From NCBI GenBank assembly GCA_900757505.1, contig CAAEOE010000013.1, forward strand, positions 1 through 64,000: a DNA stretch of 64,000 bases, given 5' to 3'. Source of the stretch: an uncultured Collinsella sp. GTDB taxonomy: Bacteria > Actinomycetota > Coriobacteriia > Coriobacteriales > Coriobacteriaceae. Each line of letters starts with the position of its first letter. Position 1 is the first letter of the stretch. The notes beneath the pieces are model-generated. The model saw nothing but the letters and a program-made list of their open reading frames with translations. It was not told the origin of the DNA and did no database searches. This document shows, one piece after another, positions 1 to 6,460 of this stretch. A program made the position numbers and the translations under genes.

Positions 1-15
1 GCGGCCCTGTTTGCG

Positions 16-66
16 TTTCCCCAGATAAAACCTGCCAAAATAAACCTGTCCCTTTTTGGCAGGTTA
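16..66. repeat. Dispersed hairpin repeat, family 1, copy A
   Basis: This 50-bp element opens with CCCCAGATAAAACC and can fold: AACCTGCCAAAA pairs with a T-rich TTTTGGCAGGTT about 15 bases on. Near-identical copies lie at 1269-1319, 5968-6017 (inverted) and 8375-8425. Copies B and D sit immediately downstream of minus-strand genes, so the element may act as a transcription terminator. The gene it would serve here lies left of the window. Confidence 0.8.
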
Positions 67-101
67 CGTCATAAGGCTTCTGTCTATGTAACGAAAGTAC
101 A

Positions 102-126
102 ATATGATATATACGTTATATACAAG
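102..126 (+). promoter_or_regulatory. Duplicated AT-rich dyad upstream of the first HAD gene
   Basis: A TATATACGTTATATAC dyad lies about 55 bases before the HAD start. The same sequence, within a longer conserved flank (CATAAG, then CTATGTAACGAAAGT), lies at 2301-2325 before the second HAD gene. Preservation in both copies suggests a promoter or operator. No protein partner can be named from the sequence. Confidence 0.45.
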
Positions 127-177
127 GTTGTGACGTGCAGTAGATTTGCGGCAACGCAAGCCGATGAAGGGGCCGAT

Positions 178-828
178 ATGATCAAAGCTGTTATTTTTGA
201 CATGGACGGAACGCTGGTCGATACCGAGCGTTTGGACATGAGGGCATGGAAGGTGGGCGCTGCCGAGCTGGGGGTTGCGATTGATGATGCGCTGGTCCAC
301 CAGTTTATCGGTCGCTCGATGCCTGATGTCAGGGACATCCTTGAGGAGCATTACGGCAGCCGCGAAATCGTCGAGACGGTCGAAGCCCACTACAGGGATG
401 CTCTCGACGAGATGGTCAAAACCGATCTGGAGCTTAAGGCCGGCGCCGCCGAGTGCCTGGACGAGCTGCTGGCTGCGGGCTACCACGTGGGCCTCGCGAC
501 GTCGTCGCGCCGCGTTGCGGCCGAGCGCAACCTTAAGACGGTCGGCCTCTTTGACAAGTTTGAAACGGTGACCTGCAACGAGGATACCCTGAACGGCAAG
601 CCCAATCCCGAGATCTACCTGCTCGCCTGCGAGCGCGCGGGCTTTGCTCCCGAAGAATGTGCCGTGGTCGAGGACTCACACAACGGCTGCGTCTCAGGCA
701 TCACGGCCGGCTGCCACGTCTTTGCCGTGCCCGATATCTTGCCGCTGCCGCAGGACGTGGCGGACGGCTGCGAGGCCGTGCTCGACACGCTGTTCGATCT
801 GACGGCGGCGGTCAAGGCCGTGCGCTAA
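178..828 (+). CDS. HAD-superfamily phosphatase (beta-phosphoglucomutase-like), copy 1
   Basis: A 216-residue cytoplasmic HAD hydrolase of subfamily I. Motif I is FDMDGT at residues 7-12, with both catalytic Asp residues. Motif II is LATSS near residue 105, Lys of motif III lies in GKPNPE near 141, and the acidic motif IV is VVEDS near 163. A helical cap lies between motifs I and II. Such enzymes dephosphorylate or isomerise sugar phosphates; the substrate is not predictable here. ATG at 178 is chosen because the HAD core starts there and it aligns with the start of the paralogue at 2383; the open frame extends upstream to 130 without a domain. It ends convergently on a LacI remnant with overlapping stop codons. 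Confidence 0.9.
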   Translation: MIKAVIFDMDGTLVDTERLDMRAWKVGAAELGVAIDDALVHQFIGRSMPDVRDILEEHYGSREIVETVEAHYRDALDEMVKTDLELKAGAAECLDELLAAGYHVGLATSSRRVAAERNLKTVGLFDKFETVTCNEDTLNGKPNPEIYLLACERAGFAPEECAVVEDSHNGCVSGITAGCHVFAVPDILPLPQDVADGCEAVLDTLFDLTAAVKAVR

Positions 829-945
829 AGGTATGCGCCGAGGTCGATGACGGTGGCTTCGACGCAGCTGCTTGCCTGGGTGCTGGCGCGCTCGGCGATC
901 TGGGCGCCGATGCCGTAGCTGTCGGCTGCGGTGTTCCATTCATTA
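825..945 (-). pseudogene. Remnant of a LacI-family regulator gene
   Basis: Read on the minus strand, this stretch encodes EWNTAADSYGIGAQIAER, some unrelated residues, then ATVIDLGAYL and a TAG stop. The first block matches EWNTAADGYSIGTQIAER inside the intact LacI-family protein at 4785-5918. The second matches that protein's C-terminus (ITDINLGAYL). The DNA between and before these blocks has been deleted, including the DNA-binding domain. Its TAG overlaps the TAA of the HAD gene. It is a dead paralogue. Confidence 0.8.
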
Positions 946-959
946 GAGGGGTCGCGCTC

Positions 960-1253
960 GTCTCTCTAAATGTCTCTCTAAAGATAAAGTCGGTTAGAGA
1001 GACAGCCTTAGGTAATCTAGCAGCGAATTCGTTATATCTCTCTAAAGGTCTCTCTAAAACAAAGTGCTTATCTCTCTAAAGTTAGAGAGATAAGCACTTT
1101 GTTTTAGAGAGACGGAATGCCAATGCTGCCGGATAAAGGACTCATTGAAGTAATGGGTTCATCGACGAGCTGTAACCGCCGCTATCGGAAGAGGTAGATG
1201 CAGCCGAGTTGCCTCTCTAGTGTCTCTCGAAGTTAGATGGATACTAGAGAGGC
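960..1253. repeat. Cluster of TCTCTCTAAA elements in both orientations
   Basis: The 500-base gap between the HAD gene and larE holds no intact gene. It holds at least eight copies of TCTCTCTAA or its complement. They form three nested dyads: 971-981 with 994-1004, the long palindrome at 1048-1113, and 1211-1221 with 1243-1253 (GCCTCTCTAGT and its complement). Spacing is irregular. It could be a regulator array or a decayed mobile palindrome. Confidence 0.75.
1048..1113. repeat. 66-bp perfect palindrome
   Basis: Two 32-bp arms (1048-1079 and 1082-1113) are exactly complementary and separated by two bases. The arms contain TCTCTCTAAAAC and AAGTGCTTATC. Such a structure can extrude as a cruciform or form a hairpin in RNA. 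There is no T tract and no neighbouring gene end at this spot, so a simple terminator is unlikely. Confidence 0.85.
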
Positions 1254-1268
1254 GGTGGCTCCGCGATA

Positions 1269-1319
1269 TTTCCCCAGATAAAACCTGCCAAAATAAACCT
1301 GTCCTCTTTTGATAGGTTA
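1269..1319. repeat. Dispersed hairpin repeat, family 1, copy B
   Basis: Copy of the element at 16-66, with one diverged arm (GATAGGTT in place of GGCAGGTT). It lies 12 bases past the larE stop codon and may terminate larE transcription on the minus strand. Confidence 0.75.
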
Positions 1320-1330
1320 AACGGCGTAAC

Positions 1331-2209
1331 TTAAAGGTTCATGTTGCCGTGGATGTAGGGGGTGACCTCGGGGGAGATATGGCCGCAGCCCAGCTCGCGC
1401 AGCGCGGACTCGATGGCGGCGGGCAGCGGGGTTTTGCCTTTGTCGTCGACGGCGGCACCGCCGAGGGCGGCAATCTTGGCAACGTCTGTCGGCGCGGCCT
1501 CGATATGCATGCAGCCGCCGACGAGGCGTGCGCGGACCTGGTCCAGGCCAAGGTCGTGCAGGTAGTCCTCACAGGCGCGGATTACATCGACCTTCTCGCG
1601 CGTGAGCTCCTCGCCCGTGGGGACACGCGTGGCCAGGCAGGCTCCTGCCGGCAGGTTCCAAACGGGATAGCCCCAGGCGCGCAGCAGCTCGCGCTCTTCG
1701 TCCTTGGTAAAGCCGACCTCCATGAGGGGCGAGCGCACGCCGAGCTCCTGGGCGGCGCGCATGCCAGGGCGGTAGTCACCACGATCGCTTGCATTGCTGC
1801 CGTCGATGACGGTGGGAAAGCCGAGCGACTTGGCGTGGTTGACGATGGCGGTAAAGCCGGCGCGCTTGCAGTGGTAGCAGCGGTCGGCATCGTTGCAGGC
1901 TACTTGGGGGAGCCGCAGCTGATCGACCGAAAGATTGAGCACGGGGAGCTTAAAATGCGGCCCTTCATTGGCCTGCCCGTCAACGGACCGCTCAAACGAA
2001 GCCTGCTCGGGCGTGCCGATGAGCGGCGTGGTGAGGTGAACGAGAAGCGTGCTGGCGGGCATGATGCGGGCGCAGACCGCGGCCAAAAAGCTGCTGTCGA
2101 CGCCACCGGAAAAGCCGATGGCGACGCGTCCGTATGCCAAAAGCAGCTGCTCGAGCGCTGCGAGTTTGTCCTGAAGCCCCTCTGCAGGTGCGGTGGTGTC
2201 TGAAAGCAT
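1331..2209 (-). CDS. larE: LarE-type ATP-dependent sulfur transferase
   Basis: A 292-residue protein of the LarE family, cytoplasmic. LarE enzymes adenylylate a pyridinium cofactor precursor with ATP and donate sulfur from a cysteine to build the nickel-pincer nucleotide of lactate racemase. Seen here: a PP-loop SGGVDSS at residues 34-40, a YHCKR segment, VIDGSNASD, and ACLATR near residue 190 holding the conserved cysteine position. No larA, larB or larC lies nearby, so it may serve a distant pathway or act on another cofactor. It is flanked by the duplicated HAD genes and reads opposite to both. Its start region is divergent from HAD copy 2. Confidence 0.88.
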   Translation of the reverse strand: MLSDTTAPAEGLQDKLAALEQLLLAYGRVAIGFSGGVDSSFLAAVCARIMPASTLLVHLTTPLIGTPEQASFERSVDGQANEGPHFKLPVLNLSVDQLRLPQVACNDADRCYHCKRAGFTAIVNHAKSLGFPTVIDGSNASDRGDYRPGMRAAQELGVRSPLMEVGFTKDEERELLRAWGYPVWNLPAGACLATRVPTGEELTREKVDVIRACEDYLHDLGLDQVRARLVGGCMHIEAAPTDVAKIAALGGAAVDDKGKTPLPAAIESALRELGCGHISPEVTPYIHGNMNL

Positions 2210-2268
2210 GAATCGATCCTTGCCGTTGAGTACTCGGTCGAAAACTATAATCCTACCGAGCCACTTGT

Positions 2269-2325
2269 CATAAGACTTCTATCTATGTAACGAAAGTGCA
2301 ATATGCTATATACGTTATATACAAG
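2269..2325 (+). promoter_or_regulatory. Second copy of the conserved HAD upstream region
   Basis: From CATAAG onward this matches 68-126 almost base for base, ending in the same TATATACGTTATATAC dyad. It lies between the divergent larE and HAD copy 2 starts. It probably drives the HAD gene and may also affect larE. Confidence 0.45.
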
Positions 2326-2382
2326 TTTACAAGTGCGGTAAAGTTGCGGGAGTACAGCAGCGCGAAGCGATGGGGGACCGAT

Positions 2383-3033
2383 ATGATCAAGGCTGTCATT
2401 TTTGATATGGACGGGACGCTGGTCGATACCGAGCGTTTGGGTATCAAGGCGTGGAAGGCGGGAGCGGCCGAGCTGGGATTCGCGATTGATGATGCGCTGA
2501 TCCATCAGTTTATCGGTCGCACGCTGCCCGATGTCATGGAGATCCTTGATGGGCATTACGGCAGCCGCGAAACCGCTGAGGCAATCTATCGTCGCCATAG
2601 GGAGATTCGCGACGAGATGGTCAAGACCGATCTGGAGCTTAAGGCCGGCGCCGCCGAGTGCCTGGACGAGCTGCTGACCGCGGGCTATCACGTGGGCCTC
2701 GCGACGTCGTCGCGCCATGTTACCGCCGAGCGCAACCTTAAGACGGTTGGCCTCTTTGACAAGTTTGAGACGGTGACCTGCGGCGAGGACGTCGCACACG
2801 GCAAGCCCGATCCCGAGATGTACCTGCTCGCCTGCGAGCGCGCGGGCTTTGCGCCCGAGGAGTGTGCCGTGGTCGAGGACTCTCGCAACGGCTGCGTCTC
2901 GGGCATCACGGCCGGCTGCCATGTGTTTGCCGTTCCCGACATCGTGCCGCTGCCGCAGGACGTGGTGGATGGCTGCGAGGCCGTGCTCGATACGCTGTTC
3001 GATCTGCCGGTGGCGGTCAAGGCCGTGCGCTAG
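2383..3033 (+). CDS. HAD-superfamily phosphatase (beta-phosphoglucomutase-like), copy 2
   Basis: Also 216 residues and very close to copy 1, with the same FDMDGT motif I, LATSS motif II, GKPDPE motif III and VVEDS motif IV. Differences cluster in the cap region (residues 60-80), where this copy reads GHYGSRETAEAIYRRHREI. Cap residues govern substrate choice in this family, so the two copies may act on different sugar phosphates. The start is fixed by alignment with copy 1. The duplicated unit includes the upstream dyad but not larE. Confidence 0.9.
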   Translation: MIKAVIFDMDGTLVDTERLGIKAWKAGAAELGFAIDDALIHQFIGRTLPDVMEILDGHYGSRETAEAIYRRHREIRDEMVKTDLELKAGAAECLDELLTAGYHVGLATSSRHVTAERNLKTVGLFDKFETVTCGEDVAHGKPDPEMYLLACERAGFAPEECAVVEDSRNGCVSGITAGCHVFAVPDIVPLPQDVVDGCEAVLDTLFDLPVAVKAVR

Positions 3034-3060
3034 CGTTTGCACGCGAGTCGCCATGCCCCG

Positions 3061-3230
3061 CGCCCGATCCCGCGGGACGGTGGCGGTAACTTTAAGTATG
3101 TGGTTGTCGAGGGCGAGAACGTTGACGGCCCGACTCACCACATGGCTGCCTGCCTGGTCAGCCAGACTGACACGATCCTTAAGGTCGCCAAGATTTTGAA
3201 AGTGCCTGTCGAGGTCGTTTGCCGCCAGTT
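3061..3230 (+). pseudogene. Coding-like fragment of unknown origin
   Basis: The frame from about 3061 reads smoothly through NFKYVVVEGENVDGPTHH and TDTILKVAKILKVPVEV, using codons typical of well-expressed genes here (AAG, GTC, GAC, CTG). It has no credible start or ribosome site, and after about 3230 it turns into low-complexity sequence. The helix-rich end vaguely resembles the last helix of an XRE-type DNA-binding domain, but I do not recognise the family. It looks like an internal scrap of a lost gene. Confidence 0.4.
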
Positions 3231-3288
3231 TAGTTGCGCGGTTTTGCCAAACCGCGCAACGACTCGACGCTGTAGCGTTCAAATGAGA

Positions 3289-3325
3289 AACCACCGCAAG
3301 GGGGACGGTCCCCTTTGCGGTGGTT
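3289..3325. terminator. Palindrome of the ACCACCGCAA type
   Basis: AACCACCGCAA (3289-3299) is complementary to TTGCGGTGGTT (3315-3325), and the inner GGGGAC/GTCCCC extends the stem. It lies downstream of the minus-strand ATPase gene and resembles hairpins at 6034, 6261 and 56777. It may terminate that gene; it has no long T tract. Confidence 0.6.
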
Positions 3326-3364
3326 ATGGCTGTTCAGGGGCCGAGCTGTGACTCCAGTCTCGGT

Positions 3365-4570
3365 CTACTCCAGGAGCCAGTCGATCACGTTGCGCTTGCG
3401 GACTCCTTCGTAGTTCGCGTCCGCAAACAGCGTGTCGAGCGTAAGAAGCGTCTTGGGGTAGTTGTCTCGGACCTTCTTAAAGGGGGCCAACTCTCGATTG
3501 AGGGTAGTTTCGTCGAGCGTTGTGGCTGAAACCTGAAAATAGGCTGTCTCGTCTGACTTTAGGGCAACAAAATCGATTTCCCCGCCGTCGATATCGCCCA
3601 CGTAGACGTCGTATCCACGGCGTAGGAGCTCGAGATAAACAACATTTTCGAGGATATGACCGATATCGCTGCTTTGGGTTTTGACGAGAGCGCCTCTAAG
3701 TCCAAGGTCAACGGCGTAGTATTTGCCGTTTGTTGAAAGAAGCTGCCGACCGCGCACGTTATAGCGCGGAGCAAAGTACAGCACAAGGCTGTCTGTTAAG
3801 CCTTTGAGGTATTTGGCTACGGTTTTCTGGTCGGTTTTGTTGCCGTTGGACGAGAGCGTGTCGGAGATTTTTTTAATCGAGATCCGGTTTCCAATGCTAT
3901 GGAGTAGGAACTTGGTGATATCGCGCAGGGTCGGGACGTCCGAGACCTTCAGGCGTTCGATAACGTCGCGTATGACGATGGTATCGTAGAGGCTCATAAG
4001 ATAATCGCGCGCCTGGGGTCCCTGAATACCCGTCTCGGCGATAAAGGGAAAAGAGCCCCTGGTTATGTACTCGTCAAACAACTGCGCGGGAGCCTTTCCG
4101 TCATTGGTTTTTGCCGAGCAAAACTCTTTAAAGGATAGGGGCAGCATCTTGAGCTCTACGTAGCGGCCGGAGAGCAAAGTTGCCAGCTCGCTCGAGAGCA
4201 GATAAGCGTTGGAACCGGTTATGTAGAGGTCGACATTGTCCTTGATAAAAAGACTGTCGACGGCTTTTTCGAAATGCTCGACGTGCTGTATCTCGTCCAG
4301 AAAAACGTAGTTCATCTTATCGGGGACGAGTCTGGCGGAAATGTAGTCGTAGAGTGCTCTATATGACGTAAGCGACTCGAACTCCAGGTCTTCAAAGTTG
4401 AGGGATATAACCTGGTCGCCTGTGATTCCATGATCGCGCAGGTAGCTACGGTAGATTTCGAATAGCTTTGATTTGCCGGACCTTCGCACGCCCGAAACGA
4501 CCTTGATGACGTGTGAGTCTTTCCACGAAATGAGCCAGTCGAGGTACTGTTTGCGATCAATCAGATTCAT
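3365..4570 (-). CDS. AAA-family ATPase with DUF4143 domain
   Basis: A 401-residue protein of the AAA_14/DUF4143 type. Walker A is GVRRSGKSKL at residues 27-36, Walker B is VFLDEIQ at 89-95, and a YITGSNA sensor follows. The C-terminal half fits DUF4143, which often carries a nuclease-like fold. The role of these proteins is poorly known; they are common, often strain-variable and sometimes linked to defence. The body uses more A/T-ending codons than its neighbours and its upstream region is AT-rich, consistent with transfer. No partner gene is adjacent. The ATG at 4570 has an upstream AAAGGGG-like ribosome site (reading GAAAGGGGTTTC). Confidence 0.85.
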   Translation of the reverse strand: MNLIDRKQYLDWLISWKDSHVIKVVSGVRRSGKSKLFEIYRSYLRDHGITGDQVISLNFEDLEFESLTSYRALYDYISARLVPDKMNYVFLDEIQHVEHFEKAVDSLFIKDNVDLYITGSNAYLLSSELATLLSGRYVELKMLPLSFKEFCSAKTNDGKAPAQLFDEYITRGSFPFIAETGIQGPQARDYLMSLYDTIVIRDVIERLKVSDVPTLRDITKFLLHSIGNRISIKKISDTLSSNGNKTDQKTVAKYLKGLTDSLVLYFAPRYNVRGRQLLSTNGKYYAVDLGLRGALVKTQSSDIGHILENVVYLELLRRGYDVYVGDIDGGEIDFVALKSDETAYFQVSATTLDETTLNRELAPFKKVRDNYPKTLLTLDTLFADANYEGVRKRNVIDWLLE

Positions 4571-4742
4571 GAAACCCCTTTCTTGGCGAGAAAAAACTGG
4601 AGCAAAATCAATACTTATAGGAAATATCTAAAAATATGGAATTGAGTCTATTTTAACAAAAAAGTTAATGAAAAATGGATTACATTCCATAAATATCTGT
4701 AGCCGCAGGTCCGGCTAAACGGAGAAGGCCCGTGGGGCCAGC
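4571..4742. promoter_or_regulatory. AT-rich upstream region of the ATPase gene
   Basis: From 4590 to 4700 the composition falls far below the local GC level, with runs such as AAAAATATGG and TTAACAAAAAAG. It must carry the promoter of the minus-strand ATPase gene. I cannot fix the -10 and -35 boxes. The AT content supports horizontal gain of this gene. Confidence 0.4.
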
Positions 4743-4782
4743 AAAAACGCCGCAGCGGGACTGTTCCCGTTGCGGCGTTTTT
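4743..4782 (-). terminator. Terminator after the LacI-family gene
   Basis: A strong GC stem (AAAACGCCGCAACGGGA with its complement) with T runs on both sides lies two bases past the stop of the minus-strand regulator. Its symmetry means it could stop transcription in either direction. Confidence 0.75.
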
Positions 4783-4784
4783 TG

Positions 4785-5918
4785 TTACAGGTAGGCGCCC
4801 AGGTTGATGTCGGTTATTGGGGCCGCGGATGGGCCCGTCGGGTGCTGCTCGGCCTTTTGGGTGCTCACACGTTCGAGCAAGAAGGGGCGCACGAGCTCCT
4901 GACGGTTAATGTCCTCGGTGGCCGTGGCCGTGGTGACGGTACGCGCGGCGGAGCCGATGCGGACTCGTTTGGTCTTGGCGGCGGGCTTGTCCCCGATCTG
5001 TTCCATGAGCAGCTGCACGCCCTTGCGGCCAATCTCGTAGCCTGGGGGTGCTACCGTGGTGAGCGGGACCGCCCCGCTCCAAGCGAGCGGGTTGCCGTCG
5101 CAGCCGGCCACGCGGACCTGGCCGGGGACGGAAATGCCTTTGTCGGTCAGCGCCGAGATAACGCCCGAGGCCAATACGTCGGTCAGGCCGATGACAAAAT
5201 CGGGGCGCTCGTCAGCAGGGCGTTCGGCAATCTGGGTACCGATGCTGTAGCCGTCGGCTGCGGTATTCCACTCTCCGGCATCGATGACTTCAATTTTGAT
5301 ATCGGGATGCAGGGCAAGTGCCTTGTGGATGCCAAGGACGCGCAGGGTGAGTTGCATAAATGCTGCTCGACCCACAACGACAATATGGCGTGCGCCGCGG
5401 GCGATGGCGAGCTCGGCGATAATGCGCCCCTGTGCCTCGTTGTCGGCGGCCACGTAGTAACCGGGTTCTGAACAATGGACGTCCAGATGGACGATCGGCA
5501 CGGGCATTTTAGTCATGGCCGGGTGCCAGTCGGGGGATGCCATGGGCTGAACCATGACGCCGGACATCTGCGTGCCCATAAAGTAGCGCAGGTAATGATC
5601 CTCGAGAATATCGTCGTTATCGGCATTGGCGATGAGCAGATCGTAGCCGTGCTTGCGGGCCTCGTTGTGGGCGCCGCTGGCGATTTGGAGCGAAAAGCCG
5701 TGGTCGAGACGGGGGAGCACCAGGCCAAAGGACTTGGTGGCGCCGCCCGCGAGCTGACGAGCGCTTTGGTTGGGCAGGTAGCCCAGGCGATTGATGGTCT
5801 CGTTGATGAGCCTGAGGGTCTCGGGGCGCAACTTCTCGGGATGGTTGAGCGCGTTGGAAACCGTGCCCAGCGAAACCCCGGCCTCGCGCGCGACGTCGCT
5901 GATCTTCACCTTTGCCAT
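4785..5918 (-). CDS. LacI-family transcriptional regulator
   Basis: A 377-residue repressor. The N-terminal helix-turn-helix reads KISDVAREAGVSLGTVSNAL (residues 4-23), followed by a hinge and a periplasmic-binding-protein-like sensor domain to about residue 335. LacI-type proteins bind operators as dimers and respond to sugars or sugar phosphates. An extended tail of about 40 residues ends in ITDINLGAYL. ATG at 5918 is chosen because AAAGGGG lies just upstream and the DNA-binding domain begins at residue 4. A decayed paralogue lies at 825-945, next to a HAD sugar-phosphate phosphatase. A HAD gene may therefore have belonged to its regulon; this is inference. Confidence 0.9.
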   Translation of the reverse strand: MAKVKISDVAREAGVSLGTVSNALNHPEKLRPETLRLINETINRLGYLPNQSARQLAGGATKSFGLVLPRLDHGFSLQIASGAHNEARKHGYDLLIANADNDDILEDHYLRYFMGTQMSGVMVQPMASPDWHPAMTKMPVPIVHLDVHCSEPGYYVAADNEAQGRIIAELAIARGARHIVVVGRAAFMQLTLRVLGIHKALALHPDIKIEVIDAGEWNTAADGYSIGTQIAERPADERPDFVIGLTDVLASGVISALTDKGISVPGQVRVAGCDGNPLAWSGAVPLTTVAPPGYEIGRKGVQLLMEQIGDKPAAKTKRVRIGSAARTVTTATATEDINRQELVRPFLLERVSTQKAEQHPTGPSAAPITDINLGAYL

Positions 5919-5967
5919 AGCGGCCCCTTTGATGCGTTTCAAGTACAAACCAGATTGTAGCATCCCA

Positions 5968-6017
5968 AACCTACCAAAAAGGGACAGGTTTATTTTGGCA
6001 GGTTTTATCTGGGGAAA
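5968..6017. repeat. Dispersed hairpin repeat, family 1, copy C (inverted)
   Basis: Reverse-oriented copy of the element at 16-66, ending in ATCTGGGGAAA. It lies upstream of the LacI-family gene, in a 540-base gap before glmS that contains only repeats and regulatory dyads. Confidence 0.8.
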
Positions 6018-6033
6018 CGCTGTTGCCAACGCG

Positions 6034-6069
6034 ACCACCACAAAGGGGACAGGCACCTTTGTGGTGGTT
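6034..6069. repeat. ACCACCACAAAGG palindrome
   Basis: Thirteen-base perfect arms, ACCACCACAAAGG and its complement, surround a GGACAGGCA loop. Related hairpins lie at 3289, 6261 and 56777, so this is a second dispersed family. Confidence 0.75.
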
Positions 6070-6090
6070 TGAGCTGCCCGGGCCTTCAAC

Positions 6091-6230
6091 TGTCTCGATC
6101 TGTAACATCTGGACGGCAAAACCGCCTCCACCTGTTACAGATTGAGACATAGTGCTGGGACCGAACCGTAATGTCTCGACCTGTAACACTAAGCCGGCTT
6201 ATTGCGGCGCAGATGTTACAGATCGAGATT
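6091..6230. repeat. Four alternating copies of TGTCTCGATCTGTAACA
   Basis: Four copies of a 17-bp motif lie at 6091-6107 (+), 6133-6149 (-), 6172-6188 (+) and 6214-6230 (-). Variants differ by one to three bases. Centres are 42, 39 and 42 bp apart, close to four helical turns. It sits 230 bases upstream of glmS. It may be a binding array for a dimeric protein or a BIME-like repeat. Confidence 0.75.
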
Positions 6231-6260
6231 TTTCGCCGGGATAGGCCGCCGCGACGCTCA

Positions 6261-6300
6261 AAACCACCACAAAAGGTGCCTGTCCCCATTGTGGTGGTTT
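6261..6300. repeat. AAACCACCACAA palindrome
   Basis: Twelve-base perfect arms (6261-6272 and 6289-6300), with the same GTGCCTGTCCCC loop sequence seen in the copy at 56777. Confidence 0.7.
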
Positions 6301-6326
6301 GGACCGGCTGGGCATGTGTGCATCGG

Positions 6327-6350
6327 GTGGTATCTAAGTTGAGATACCAC
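6327..6350 (+). promoter_or_regulatory. Dyad upstream of glmS
   Basis: GTGGTATCT, six bases, AGATACCAC: a perfect nine-base dyad about 110 bases before the glmS start, followed by TGGTATATTAG. It could be an operator or the start of a leader hairpin. No glmS ribozyme core is recognisable in the leader. Confidence 0.5.
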
Positions 6351-6460
6351 TTCTGGTATATTAGCTTGCGCTTGCGTGAGTACAATACTCGAACGTTATA
6401 CGTCTCAGCGCCCCCTGTGCGTGGACGTCTTGCAGTCACGCGAACGAAGGGATTTATCCT

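Noticed and set aside
1349..2203. 284-codon plus-strand frame opposite larE
   Set aside because: Gly/Ala/Arg-rich shadow; the minus strand carries the PP-loop and other LarE motifs.
6351..6460. glmS ribozyme in the glmS leader
   Set aside because: The leader is short and I see no conserved core or cleavage-site context.
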